Origin: Bacteroidales bacterium
GTDB lineage: Bacteria > Bacteroidota > Bacteroidia > Bacteroidales > UBA12077
Length of the DNA: 7,006 nucleotides
Assembly (NCBI GenBank): GCA_030643125.1
Contig: DAOWML010000125.1
Location: 1 to 7,006, forward strand
Direction of reading: 5' to 3'
The position numbers and the translations under genes were made by a program. How positions within the stretch are numbered: the first letter of the stretch is position 1; each line of letters opens with the position of its first letter. Below, one piece after another: positions 1 through 6,828 of the stretch. The notes below the pieces were generated by a model. That model saw only the letters and a program-made list of their open reading frames with translations, was not told where the DNA came from and did no database searches.

Positions 1-759
1 AATCTTTCTAAAAGCTTCAGCTGAATTAAATCTTTCGGGCAAACGAATCGTATATGTAAATTCTGTTCCGGGAGGTGCCGGTTCAGCACCAAATTTACCA
101 CCGGGAACAATCGCATTTTGTTGATTTATAGCATTTAAAATTTCCGGTACAGTAATGCCCTTTTGAGCCAGACGATCCGGTTTTACCCATATCCTCATGG
201 CATAATCCGATGCTCCTATTACATCTACACGACCTACACCTTTAATCCTTGCTAGTTGGTCTTGAATGTTTATTAAAGCATAGTTTCCCAAAAAATCCTG
301 ATCATATCTTCCATCAGAAGTTAGTGCAATTAACATTAATATACTAGGTAATGCCTTTTCAGTAGAAACACCAAACTTTTTTACAGATTCAGGAAGTTTT
401 GCAGTAGCAGCAGATACCCTGTTTTGAGCTAAAACGGTATTCATATCCGGATCAGTACCCACATCAAAAGAAATATTAATAGACATGGTGCCATTATTGG
501 TATTAGTCGATTTCATATAAATCATATTGTCCACACCATTTATTTGCTGTTCTAAGGGTGTAGCCATTGATTCTTCAACATTTAGTGCATTTGCCCCTGT
601 ATAAACACCTCTTACCTGAACTATCGGCGGAGTAAGATTAGGATATTGTTCCATTGGTAGATCAAGAACTGAGACTGCACCAACAATAACAATGACAATA
701 GCAATTACCATAGCCATAATAGGTCTATGGACAAAAAAATTACCTTTCTTTTCTTCCAT
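1..759 (-). CDS. RND efflux transporter, AcrB/HAE1 family, N-terminal part (runs off left edge)
   Basis: This is the inner-membrane, proton-driven pump of a tripartite drug/solute efflux system. The frame is open from an ATG at 759-757 to base 1, giving 253 codons of a protein that is usually about 1,030-1,060 residues. The product starts MEEKKGNFFVHRPIMAMVIA. Residues about 11-31 form the first transmembrane helix, followed by the family-typical DLPMEQYPNLTPPIVQV stretch (33-49). Porter subdomain PN1 follows (ESMATPLEQQINGVDNMIYM, 63-82; DPDMNTVLAQNRV, 103-115), then PN2 (LANIQDQ-like LINIQDQLARIKGVGRVDV, 162-180). IVPGGKFGAEP near residues 217-227 matches the start of the docking-domain loop. 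The transmembrane acidic residues of the proton relay lie outside the window. It starts 8 bases after the adaptor stop codon and is surely in the same operon. The start region is A/T-rich with no clear Shine-Dalgarno sequence, as is common in Bacteroidota. The family is certain from these motifs; the exported substrates cannot be told. Confidence 0.96.
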   Translation of the reverse strand, partial: MEEKKGNFFVHRPIMAMVIAIVIVIVGAVSVLDLPMEQYPNLTPPIVQVRGVYTGANALNVEESMATPLEQQINGVDNMIYMKSTNTNNGTMSINISFDVGTDPDMNTVLAQNRVSAATAKLPESVKKFGVSTEKALPSILMLIALTSDGRYDQDFLGNYALINIQDQLARIKGVGRVDVIGASDYAMRIWVKPDRLAQKGITVPEILNAINQQNAIVPGGKFGAEPAPPGTEFTYTIRLPERFNSAEAFRKI

Positions 760-767
760 AACAATAA

Positions 768-1934
768 CTATTTTTTTATGGCTTGACTTTTAAATTCAAT
801 GATGTTTGGTTTAACCACCATTTCAGGTGCAACTTTTTGAATACCTTCAATAATAACCTTGTCACCAACTTTTACACCATCTGAAATAATATAAAAATCA
901 TCATAAAATCCGGCAATTAGAACTTCCTTTAACTCTACCTTATTTTCACTATTCACAATAAAAGCAGAATATTTTCCTTGTAATTCTTTTACACATTTTT
1001 GCGGAACGATAAGCGCATTTTTATTAATTTCTATCAATGCTTTTACTTTGGTATATTGACCCGGACGAATTAATTTTTCAGGATTAGGAAAAGTTGCCTG
1101 TAAAAGAATTGCCCCAGTAGTAGGATCAACATTACGATCAATAAAATCAATTTTCCCTTTATGGTTATGTAAAGAACCATCTGCAAGAATTAATTCTAAA
1201 CTTACCTTCTCATGGTCATTATCATCAATTTTATCTTTTAATCTCCTGAAAAAGTAAAGATATTCAGACTCTGTTAAGAAAAACTCTACTCTTATATTAT
1301 CAATACGCGAAACGGTGTTTAAAATTACAGGGTTGGGATTTTTACCTACATATTCGCCTTCTTTGGCAAGAGTTTTACCAATTAAACCATTAATTGGTGA
1401 CTTTATATTTGTATAGTCAAGATTGATTCGTGATAATCGTAAACTTGCTTCAGCGGCTTCAACCGAAGCTTTTGCAGCGCCATGTTCTGCAAAGGCGGCA
1501 TCAAGGTCACTTTCACTAACAGCTTTCATCTCAGCAAGAGGTTTAATCCTGTTTAATTCATTTGCTGCCCTTACCAATTCAGTTTTGGCTTTAGCCAATT
1601 GTCCCATGGCTTCTGCTTCTTTTGCCTGATATGGTTGTTGGTCAATAGTATAAAGCAATTGACCTTTTTTAACACCAAAACCTTCTTTAAAATGAATGCC
1701 TGTTAAGTACCCATCAACTCTTGCTCTTATAGGAATGTCCTTATATCCATAAGTTTGCCCAACATACTCTTTGTAAATAGGAATGTCCTTTTGAATGACT
1801 TTTACAACGTTAATATCAGGTGGTGTTGCTTGCTGTGTTTGTTTATTTTTGCAGGAAAAAACAAATAAAATAACAGTTAACAATACAAAACTACTAAGGA
1901 TACTTTTTTTTCTCAATCGCACCAAATATATCAT
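768..1934 (-). CDS. RND efflux periplasmic adaptor (membrane fusion protein, AcrA/MexA type), lipoprotein
   Basis: This adaptor bridges the RND pump and an outer-membrane channel in the periplasm. It has 388 residues, normal for the family. A hydrophobic signal (11-27) ends in the lipobox VFSC, so Cys28 should be lipidated, as in AcrA. The next half of the lipoyl domain is at about 64-100 (IPIRARVDGYLTGIHFKEG, VKKGQLLYTID). An alpha-helical hairpin rich in Ala, Glu and Lys spans about 103-170. The second lipoyl half (NLDYTNIKSPINGLIG, 171-186; EGEYVG) leads into the beta-barrel domain (about 212-300; DRNVDPTTGAILLQATFPNP and LIRPGQYTKV are typical) and the membrane-proximal domain (about 301-375; ALIVPQKCV, VGDKVIIEGIQKV). 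The ATG at 1934 places a basic stretch directly before the hydrophobic core, so this start is sensible. A Bacteroidota-type promoter lies just upstream. The RND gene follows after 8 bases. Family assignment is secure; substrate specificity is unknown. Confidence 0.96.
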   Translation of the reverse strand: MIYLVRLRKKSILSSFVLLTVILFVFSCKNKQTQQATPPDINVVKVIQKDIPIYKEYVGQTYGYKDIPIRARVDGYLTGIHFKEGFGVKKGQLLYTIDQQPYQAKEAEAMGQLAKAKTELVRAANELNRIKPLAEMKAVSESDLDAAFAEHGAAKASVEAAEASLRLSRINLDYTNIKSPINGLIGKTLAKEGEYVGKNPNPVILNTVSRIDNIRVEFFLTESEYLYFFRRLKDKIDDNDHEKVSLELILADGSLHNHKGKIDFIDRNVDPTTGAILLQATFPNPEKLIRPGQYTKVKALIEINKNALIVPQKCVKELQGKYSAFIVNSENKVELKEVLIAGFYDDFYIISDGVKVGDKVIIEGIQKVAPEMVVKPNIIEFKSQAIKK

Positions 1935-1973
1935 TTAATTGGTTTTAAATTATTTATATATAACAAATTAAAA

Positions 1974-2005
1974 CAAATTTAGTTTAAATTATGCGCTAAT
2001 GCAAA
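1974..2005 (-). promoter_or_regulatory. Bacteroidota-type promoter for the RND efflux operon
   Basis: Read on the minus strand, a -33 element TTTG (2005-2002) is followed by a 20-base spacer and a -7 element TAAATTTG (1981-1974). This is a full match to the TAnnTTTG -7 and TTTG -33 consensus used by the Bacteroidota primary sigma factor, with normal spacing. Transcription would begin near 1967, leaving a leader of roughly 30 bases before the adaptor ATG at 1934. The match is seen in the sequence; use as a promoter is inferred. In AT-rich DNA such matches also arise by chance, but both elements and their position fit. Confidence 0.6.
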
Positions 2006-2040
2006 AGAATATTTAATAAGCATTTGAGTTAATTAGTGCA
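1992..2040. repeat. Imperfect inverted repeat around the efflux promoter -33 region
   Basis: TGCGCTAAT at 1992-2000 and ATTAGTGCA at 2032-2040 are inverted copies matching at 8 of 9 positions, with 31 bases between them. The left arm lies within the spacer of the predicted efflux promoter and the right arm lies upstream of its -33 element. This arrangement could serve a regulator that binds two half-sites, but the long spacing and AT-rich setting make chance a real possibility. No regulator gene is present in the window. Confidence 0.3.
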
Positions 2041-2208
2041 CCTTTGTTAAAATACCTGTGTCTGTAAAAATCTCTATTTGTTGGATTTGCAATGCAATAA
2101 ATCTGTAATGTTGAATTAATAACTTTTTTGTTTTATAGATTAATTTCACTAATTTAATGCCAGTTTAATAATGAATTGTTATTTATTAACCTCTAATTGG
2201 AAAAAACC

Positions 2209-3396
2209 ATGATTAAATTATTCTTCTCAAATCTCCGAAAACAATTTCTAATTATCATCATAATACTAATAGCATTTACTTTTAATGTGCTTGCAAATGT
2301 TAGTACAGATAATTCAAATGACACCATTCAAATTGAGAATGTTGATACGGTTCAACTTTCAAAATTTGATGAATTTAACAAAAAAGCAGAAAACTTTTTC
2401 AAGGTTTTCCCTGTTCCATTAATTTCTTATTCCGAAGAAGCAGGGAACGTATTTGGCTTAGCCAAATTTAATGCGTTCAAGCTTAATAAAACTGACACCA
2501 TTTCTTCATATTCAAAAATTTCGGAAGTTTTTACCATATCTACTGAAGGACATATTAACATTTCAGTATCTACTGCTTTTAATTTTTCTCAAGATAAGTA
2601 TATGTTATTAGGCTATATCAACTATAAGAAAACACCTGAATATATTTTTGGTATTGGGAATGATGTAGCAAGAGACGATATTGAATCCATAACTACTGAA
2701 AGAATTTCTTTTGTAAATTATTTTCTTAGACAACTTCACTCTAGTTTATATTTAGGTGTTGGAGTTGATTTAACAAATACCTTTGAGGTAGAAAAAGACT
2801 CCACAAGCTTTTTAATTACTGACGATGTTACAGGAAAAGATGGTGGTACAACAATCGGACTGGGCATTTCAATGGCCTGGGATAGCAGAGACAATAGATA
2901 TAATGCATCAAATGGGTCATTTGTATTCTTATCTTACTTATATTATCCTAACTGGTATGGAACTGGATTTGATTTTCAAACCTGGCAATTTAACGTGCGA
3001 AAATACTTTAATCCCTGGCATAAGCATGTGATAGCTGTTCAAATGGCTACAAACTATGCGGGGGGTGATGTTCCGTATTATGAGTTATCAAAACTAGGTG
3101 GTGAGGACAGAATGAGGGGTTACTACAAAGGAGCTTTAAGGGATAGAGTTCTTGTTGATGCTCAGGTAGAATACAGAATGCCGGTTTGGAATATTTTTGG
3201 ATTAGTTGGTTGGGTTGGTACAGGCAGAGTAGCAGAAAAATATCAGGATTTATCTTTGAGTGGGTTCTGGCCAAGTTATGGACTAGGATTAAGAATTAAA
3301 GTAGATAGTGAGAGTGATATAAATTTGAGAATAGATACAGGATTTGGTAAAAATGGTATTAGCGGGTTTTATATAAACTTTTCTGAAGCATTTTAG
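2209..3396 (+). CDS. POTRA-less Omp85/BamA-like outer-membrane beta-barrel protein (surface antigen D15 domain)
   Basis: This is an outer-membrane barrel of the Omp85 superfamily (BamA/TamA C-terminal domain) with essentially no periplasmic part. It has 395 residues from the ATG at 2209. A TTG at 2197 would add four residues, but an in-frame TAA directly precedes it and a weak GGAA sits well spaced before the ATG, so I chose the ATG. Residues 1-29 form a signal peptide (hydrophobic 13-27, likely cleavage after VLA). A short Asn/Asp/Thr-rich linker follows (30-60). The barrel starts near PVPLISYSEEAGNVFG (68-83). WDSRDN (224-229) is a conserved barrel strand, and GGEDRMRGY (297-305) carries the Arg-Gly-Tyr of the family's loop-6 (V)RGF/Y motif. 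The final residue is Phe, as expected of the outer-membrane insertion signal. POTRA domains, needed by BamA for client handling, are absent, so this is not BamA itself. Relatives of this form are usually annotated 'BamA/TamA family outer membrane protein'. Its substrate and role are unknown. The next gene, 68 bases on, is another Omp85-like protein. Confidence 0.88.
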   Translation: MIKLFFSNLRKQFLIIIIILIAFTFNVLANVSTDNSNDTIQIENVDTVQLSKFDEFNKKAENFFKVFPVPLISYSEEAGNVFGLAKFNAFKLNKTDTISSYSKISEVFTISTEGHINISVSTAFNFSQDKYMLLGYINYKKTPEYIFGIGNDVARDDIESITTERISFVNYFLRQLHSSLYLGVGVDLTNTFEVEKDSTSFLITDDVTGKDGGTTIGLGISMAWDSRDNRYNASNGSFVFLSYLYYPNWYGTGFDFQTWQFNVRKYFNPWHKHVIAVQMATNYAGGDVPYYELSKLGGEDRMRGYYKGALRDRVLVDAQVEYRMPVWNIFGLVGWVGTGRVAEKYQDLSLSGFWPSYGLGLRIKVDSESDINLRIDTGFGKNGISGFYINFSEAF

Positions 3397-3399
3397 TTT

Positions 3400-3425
3400 T
3401 AATATTATAAGAATAATATTATTCT
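3400..3425. repeat. Overlapping palindromes in the gap between the two Omp85-like genes
   Basis: Just after the stop codon at 3396, TAATATTAT (3400-3408) and ATAATATTA (3413-3421) form a 9-bp stem with the 4-base loop AAGA. The right arm also takes part in a perfect 16-bp palindrome, AGAATAATATTATTCT (3410-3425). The two foldings exclude each other. The stems are nearly all A-T pairs and are followed by ATTTCCCTTTT rather than a clean U-run, so this would be a poor intrinsic terminator. It could be an operator, an mRNA-processing hairpin or chance in AT-rich DNA. Confidence 0.35.
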
Positions 3426-3464
3426 ATTTCCCTTTTAACAAGTTAAAATTATTTTCTGATTTCT

Positions 3465-5378
3465 ATGCATCAGTACCGGATAAAAACCTACATATTGCTA
3501 CAAACTATACTCATTTTTGCGAGTATCACAGTTTTTTCCCAGGAGTTAAATAACGACAGCCTGTTTGTTAGTTTTGGTCAAATGCTTGTATTAAAAGATT
3601 CGGTAATTATTCCTGCATCTGATACTATTATAGTACTACAATCTGACGAAAAATATAAAATCAAAAAAAATCCGTATCATAAATCTCAAAGTTTTTACGA
3701 TTCTCTTAAAGTAAAATCAGAAGGAAATAAATTTTCATCGGAACTTTATAAATTAGCAATTAAAGAACAAAGCAAAACAAATAATATTGATATAAGCGCT
3801 GAATATGTTATTTATGAGGGGCTTACTATCAATGCCATTCATATTACTCATGTGGATGTAATGGCCGGTACAGTAACCGACACCAATATAGTTGCAACAA
3901 GTAAGCTTTCAAAATTTTTGAATAAAGCACATGTGAGCACTAAAGAAAATATAATAAGAAAGAATCTGATTATTCATAAAGGAGAAACAATTAATGCAAA
4001 CCGAATGGCTGATAACGAACGAATACTAAGGTCGTTAAATTACATTGAGAATGCCAGGCTTGTTGTGGTTCCTATCGATGAAAAAAATGCAGATATAATT
4101 GTAATTGTCAAGGACCTGTTTACGATTGCGCCAGGCCTGTCATATTCATCTATAAATAAATTTGATATCATCCTTGGCTATAAAAATATTATTGGATCAG
4201 GACAAGGAGTAGAATATCGGGCTTTATATGATTCAGATTACAGCCCTAAAATAGGAAATCAGTTAGAATATGACTTAAACAATATTTCGAACTCCTTTAT
4301 AAGATTAAAACTAAAGTATCGGGAAACTCCAATAAATTCTCTTTATTCTGCTAATATTAACAAGGAATTTTTAACACTTGAAACACGCTATGCGGGGGGG
4401 GTAGGATACGAATATAAGAGAGATATTTACCCCTTGCCATATCCTGATACAACAGTTATATATGATTATATTAAAGATAATGAAAAAATATGGATCGGAA
4501 GATCATTTCTTTTATCGTCTGAAAAAAGGGAAAATCTTCTGTTTTCAGTAAAATTTCAACGAAATCATTTCCAGAAAAGACCTGTCATAACACCTGATAC
4601 AAATCAACTTTTTCAAAATACCTCTTTATTACTGGGAAGTATTACCATTTTAAAAAGCAAACCTATTAAAACAAGGTACTTAAAAGGATTTGGAGTAATC
4701 GAAGATGTACCGGTGGGTTATTTACTCTCGTTTACCACCGGATATGTATGGAGCGATATCCAGAATATGTATTATGGAGGTATTAGGCTAGGCGCAGGAT
4801 ATGCTCTTAAAAAAGGAGGATATTATGGTATAAGAGTTGAATATGGAAGCTTTTATGATTCTAAAAATTCTTTGCAAGGGGTTTTTTCTGGTCAAATGCT
4901 TTATTACTCCCGTTTAATCAATATAAATCGGTCAAAAATGCGCTATTTTATTAACATGGAATATAATGAAGGAATTGACAGATACAATTATGAGTGGACT
5001 AATTTAAAAGATGAAGTTGAAGGCTTATCAGGTTATAACACTCGAGGCACATCAAAAACAGCTTTATCTATTGAAGCTATTTATTTTTCCAATGCTTATT
5101 TATATGGTTTTAAATTCGCACCATACGCCGTTGCTAATCTTGGATTAATAAGGTATAAGGATCCTGTTATTTACTCAGGAGAACTACATTCAGGTATTGG
5201 GATTGGAGTCCGAATAAGAAACGAAAGTTTTGTTATACAAACAATCGATCTTAGTTTTATGTATTTCCCCCATAATCCTACAGGAGATGAAAAATTCAAG
5301 TTTATTTCGAAAGCAAGTGATCCCGAAACTTTCGATAATCTTCAAGTTGGAGAACCTTATATTATCCCTTATAAATAA
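3465..5378 (+). CDS. Omp85-like outer-membrane protein with one POTRA domain and a divergent barrel
   Basis: I cannot name this gene; the evidence points to an Omp85-related outer-membrane protein of 637 residues. A signal peptide covers residues 1-25, with likely cleavage in VFS-Q. A segment of no recognised fold follows (26-115, rich in Ser, Lys and Asp). Residues about 118-218 look like one POTRA domain: LNKAHVSTKENIIRKNLI, HKGETINANRMADNERILRS and LNYIENARLVVVP followed by ADIIVIVKD give the beta-alpha-alpha-beta-beta order, with the typical 'ER.LR.L.YI..A' signature. From about 219 onward there are alternating polar/aromatic strands of a beta-barrel (FDIILGYKNIIGSGQGVEY, 233-251; YYGGIRLGAGYALKKGGYYG, 436-455). 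GYNTRG at 523-528 is a plausible loop-6 motif equivalent. The protein does not end in an aromatic residue: about 36 residues follow SFMYFP (597-602). An eight-G tract at 4394-4401 encodes part of YAGGVGYEY. The gene probably shares a transcript with the POTRA-less gene upstream. Barrel location is fairly sure; assembly or transport function is inference. Confidence 0.75.
   Translation: MHQYRIKTYILLQTILIFASITVFSQELNNDSLFVSFGQMLVLKDSVIIPASDTIIVLQSDEKYKIKKNPYHKSQSFYDSLKVKSEGNKFSSELYKLAIKEQSKTNNIDISAEYVIYEGLTINAIHITHVDVMAGTVTDTNIVATSKLSKFLNKAHVSTKENIIRKNLIIHKGETINANRMADNERILRSLNYIENARLVVVPIDEKNADIIVIVKDLFTIAPGLSYSSINKFDIILGYKNIIGSGQGVEYRALYDSDYSPKIGNQLEYDLNNISNSFIRLKLKYRETPINSLYSANINKEFLTLETRYAGGVGYEYKRDIYPLPYPDTTVIYDYIKDNEKIWIGRSFLLSSEKRENLLFSVKFQRNHFQKRPVITPDTNQLFQNTSLLLGSITILKSKPIKTRYLKGFGVIEDVPVGYLLSFTTGYVWSDIQNMYYGGIRLGAGYALKKGGYYGIRVEYGSFYDSKNSLQGVFSGQMLYYSRLININRSKMRYFINMEYNEGIDRYNYEWTNLKDEVEGLSGYNTRGTSKTALSIEAIYFSNAYLYGFKFAPYAVANLGLIRYKDPVIYSGELHSGIGIGVRIRNESFVIQTIDLSFMYFPHNPTGDEKFKFISKASDPETFDNLQVGEPYIIPYK
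4394..4401 (+). repeat. Homopolymeric G8 tract inside the POTRA-containing Omp85-like gene
   Basis: Eight consecutive G occur in codons for Ala310-Gly311-Gly312-Val313, in an otherwise AT-rich gene where these residues could be encoded without a G run. Loss of one G would bring TAG into frame at once. Gain of one G would reach an in-frame TAA within a few codons. The tract is thus placed where slippage would switch the gene off. The tract is seen directly; phase variation is only a possibility. Confidence 0.9.
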
Positions 5379-5410
5379 GTAAAAAATCTCCGCCACTAAT
5401 AAATTTAATA

Positions 5411-5418
5411 TATATTTG
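5411..5418 (+). promoter_or_regulatory. Candidate -7 promoter element for the DcaP-like porin gene
   Basis: TATATTTG at 5411-5418 is a full match to the Bacteroidota -7 consensus TAnnTTTG. It lies in the 108-base gap after the stop codon at 5378. No TTG or TTTG is seen at the right distance upstream, so the -33 element is missing or degenerate. Transcription from here would begin near 5425, about 60 bases before the ATG at 5487. Only half of the promoter is supported. Confidence 0.4.
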
Positions 5419-5486
5419 TTTTAATCTTTACCAGGCGCTAATTGGCATTACTTAACTTATATAACATTAAAATAAAAATTTATAAT

Positions 5487-6767
5487 ATGGACTTTAGGAA
5501 ATCCATTACATATAGCAAAGTAATTATATTATTAATTTTTGTTTTTACCTCAACTCTCGGGTATAACCAGGAAAAGACTGATTCTAATCTGGATTCGGCA
5601 AAGGTGGTTGTATCAACACCAGATTCTGAGCAAATTGCAATTCAGGATACTATCGATCAGAAAAGAGAAAACAGTCCGTTGGATATTGGACAGGATCGTG
5701 GTTTGTACATTGTAGCTGATGAAGGTAAACTACAAATGCGGATTTTGGGATCAGTTCGTTTTTCAGCTTTCTATGATAGCAAAAATCTATTAAGTAAAAA
5801 TAGTTTTAGTACGTTTGATATTCCTACAGGAGCTGCAAACATTTATATTTCGAATTATTACAATAGTTTAGGCTTTTCCAGAATTGGTTTTGAAATAACA
5901 AGAAAAATATCGGACCAGGATATTTTTATAAGAATTGAGAGTGATTTTGCAGGACCAAATTATAACTACCGAATCAGGCATGCATATGGGAAATATGGAA
6001 ATTTTCTTATTGGTCAAACATGGTCTTTATTAACTAATGTTTCATCCCTTCCTTCTACCGTTGATCCAACCGGCGCTGACGGGTCCATTAACATCAGGAC
6101 ACCTCAAATGCGTTACAGCAAAAATATTTCAGAAAAACTCAGGGGTTCAGTCGCTCTGGAGTATTCCCTTCCAGACTTAATAATGCATGATTCCATTGAT
6201 ATGACCTTTTTACAAACAATACCTAATGTAACAGCAAGAATTCGCGGAATAGGAAAGTTGGGTTCGATGCAGTTATCCGGCATTATAGCTCCAATTACGG
6301 GAATAAATCCTGATGGTAATAAAAATACCTCATTTGGATATGGTGTATCATTATCGGGAACATTTGAAATGCATCAAAACAATCAATTATTATTTCAGGC
6401 AACTTATGGCAATTCCATAGCACACTTTCTAAATCCATTTCGAAACAACGGGCAAGATATGGCTTATGATCCTGCTACATCAAAGTTTAGTGGGCTGGAT
6501 GTTGTTGGTGGATTTTTATCCTATGGTCATATATGGCCTAAAGACATATCCTCATATTTGTCTGTTGGTATAGCATCTATAACCAATCGGAACTTTCAAC
6601 CAGGTAGCGACTTTGACTTTAGCTATAGTATTTCCGGAAATGCTTTCTGGAAAATAGTGGAAGGATTAAGAATTGGTTTAGAATGCATATATGGTGAACG
6701 TTTCGATATAGATGGTTCAAGAGGCAGTGCAAGTCGTATTTGGGCATTGTTTTATTATGATTTTTAA
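5487..6767 (+). CDS. DcaP-like outer-membrane porin
   Basis: This is an outer-membrane channel of the DcaP-like family, whose studied Acinetobacter member is a trimeric porin for dicarboxylic acids. From the ATG at 5487 it has 426 residues. The frame extends upstream to a TTG at 5442, but only the ATG gives a proper signal peptide (basic 4-11, hydrophobic 12-25, ending near LGYNQ), so I chose it. Residues 29-70 are a polar, charged linker. The barrel begins at GLYIVADEGKLQMRILGSVR (72-91). The strongest family signature is IRHAYGKYGNFLIGQTWSLL (163-182), followed by SLPSTVDPTGADGS (187-200) and IRTPQMRYS (203-211). The chain ends ALFYYDF, with the terminal Phe expected of barrel proteins. A candidate promoter element lies about 70 bases upstream, and a PorT-like gene starts 61 bases downstream. 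In DcaP itself the N-terminal linker forms a coiled coil; here that segment is short and Pro-containing. The transported compound cannot be inferred. Confidence 0.85.
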   Translation: MDFRKSITYSKVIILLIFVFTSTLGYNQEKTDSNLDSAKVVVSTPDSEQIAIQDTIDQKRENSPLDIGQDRGLYIVADEGKLQMRILGSVRFSAFYDSKNLLSKNSFSTFDIPTGAANIYISNYYNSLGFSRIGFEITRKISDQDIFIRIESDFAGPNYNYRIRHAYGKYGNFLIGQTWSLLTNVSSLPSTVDPTGADGSINIRTPQMRYSKNISEKLRGSVALEYSLPDLIMHDSIDMTFLQTIPNVTARIRGIGKLGSMQLSGIIAPITGINPDGNKNTSFGYGVSLSGTFEMHQNNQLLFQATYGNSIAHFLNPFRNNGQDMAYDPATSKFSGLDVVGGFLSYGHIWPKDISSYLSVGIASITNRNFQPGSDFDFSYSISGNAFWKIVEGLRIGLECIYGERFDIDGSRGSASRIWALFYYDF

Positions 6768-6828
6768 AATACGAAAAAACAAAGAATTAATCTAATTAGT
6801 AAAAAATTAATAACAAATAAAAAGACAA

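Noticed and set aside
1423..1629. Plus-strand open frame of 68 codons, Ala/Ser-rich
   Set aside because: It lies opposite the helical hairpin of the efflux adaptor; its composition mirrors the Ala/Glu-rich codons of that gene.
2825..3274. Two open frames (2825-3031 plus, 3047-3274 minus) inside the POTRA-less Omp85 gene
   Set aside because: Both are shadows of a well-supported barrel gene, with no signal peptide or recognisable motif.
2209..3396. BamA, the essential barrel-assembly protein
   Set aside because: BamA needs about five POTRA domains and roughly 750-850 residues; this protein has 395 residues and none.
3400..3440. Intrinsic terminator after the first Omp85-like gene
   Set aside because: The stems are almost all A-T pairs and no proper U-tract follows directly.
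2209..5378. Two-partner secretion (TpsB/FhaC-type) transporter
   Set aside because: The RGY motif is shared with TpsB, but there is no large secreted partner gene nearby, and the first protein lacks the plug helix and POTRA domains of TpsB.
5190..5396. Minus-strand open frame of 68 codons
   Set aside because: It overlaps the end of the POTRA-containing gene on the opposite strand and has no independent support.
5442..5486. TTG-initiated N-terminal extension of the DcaP-like protein
   Set aside because: It would place 15 extra residues before the signal peptide; the ATG at 5487 gives a normal signal sequence.
6768..6828. Terminator or promoter between the DcaP-like and PorT-like genes
   Set aside because: Only the 8-bp palindrome CTAATTAG (6793-6800, approximately) and A-rich sequence are present; no TAnnTTTG match and no stable stem.
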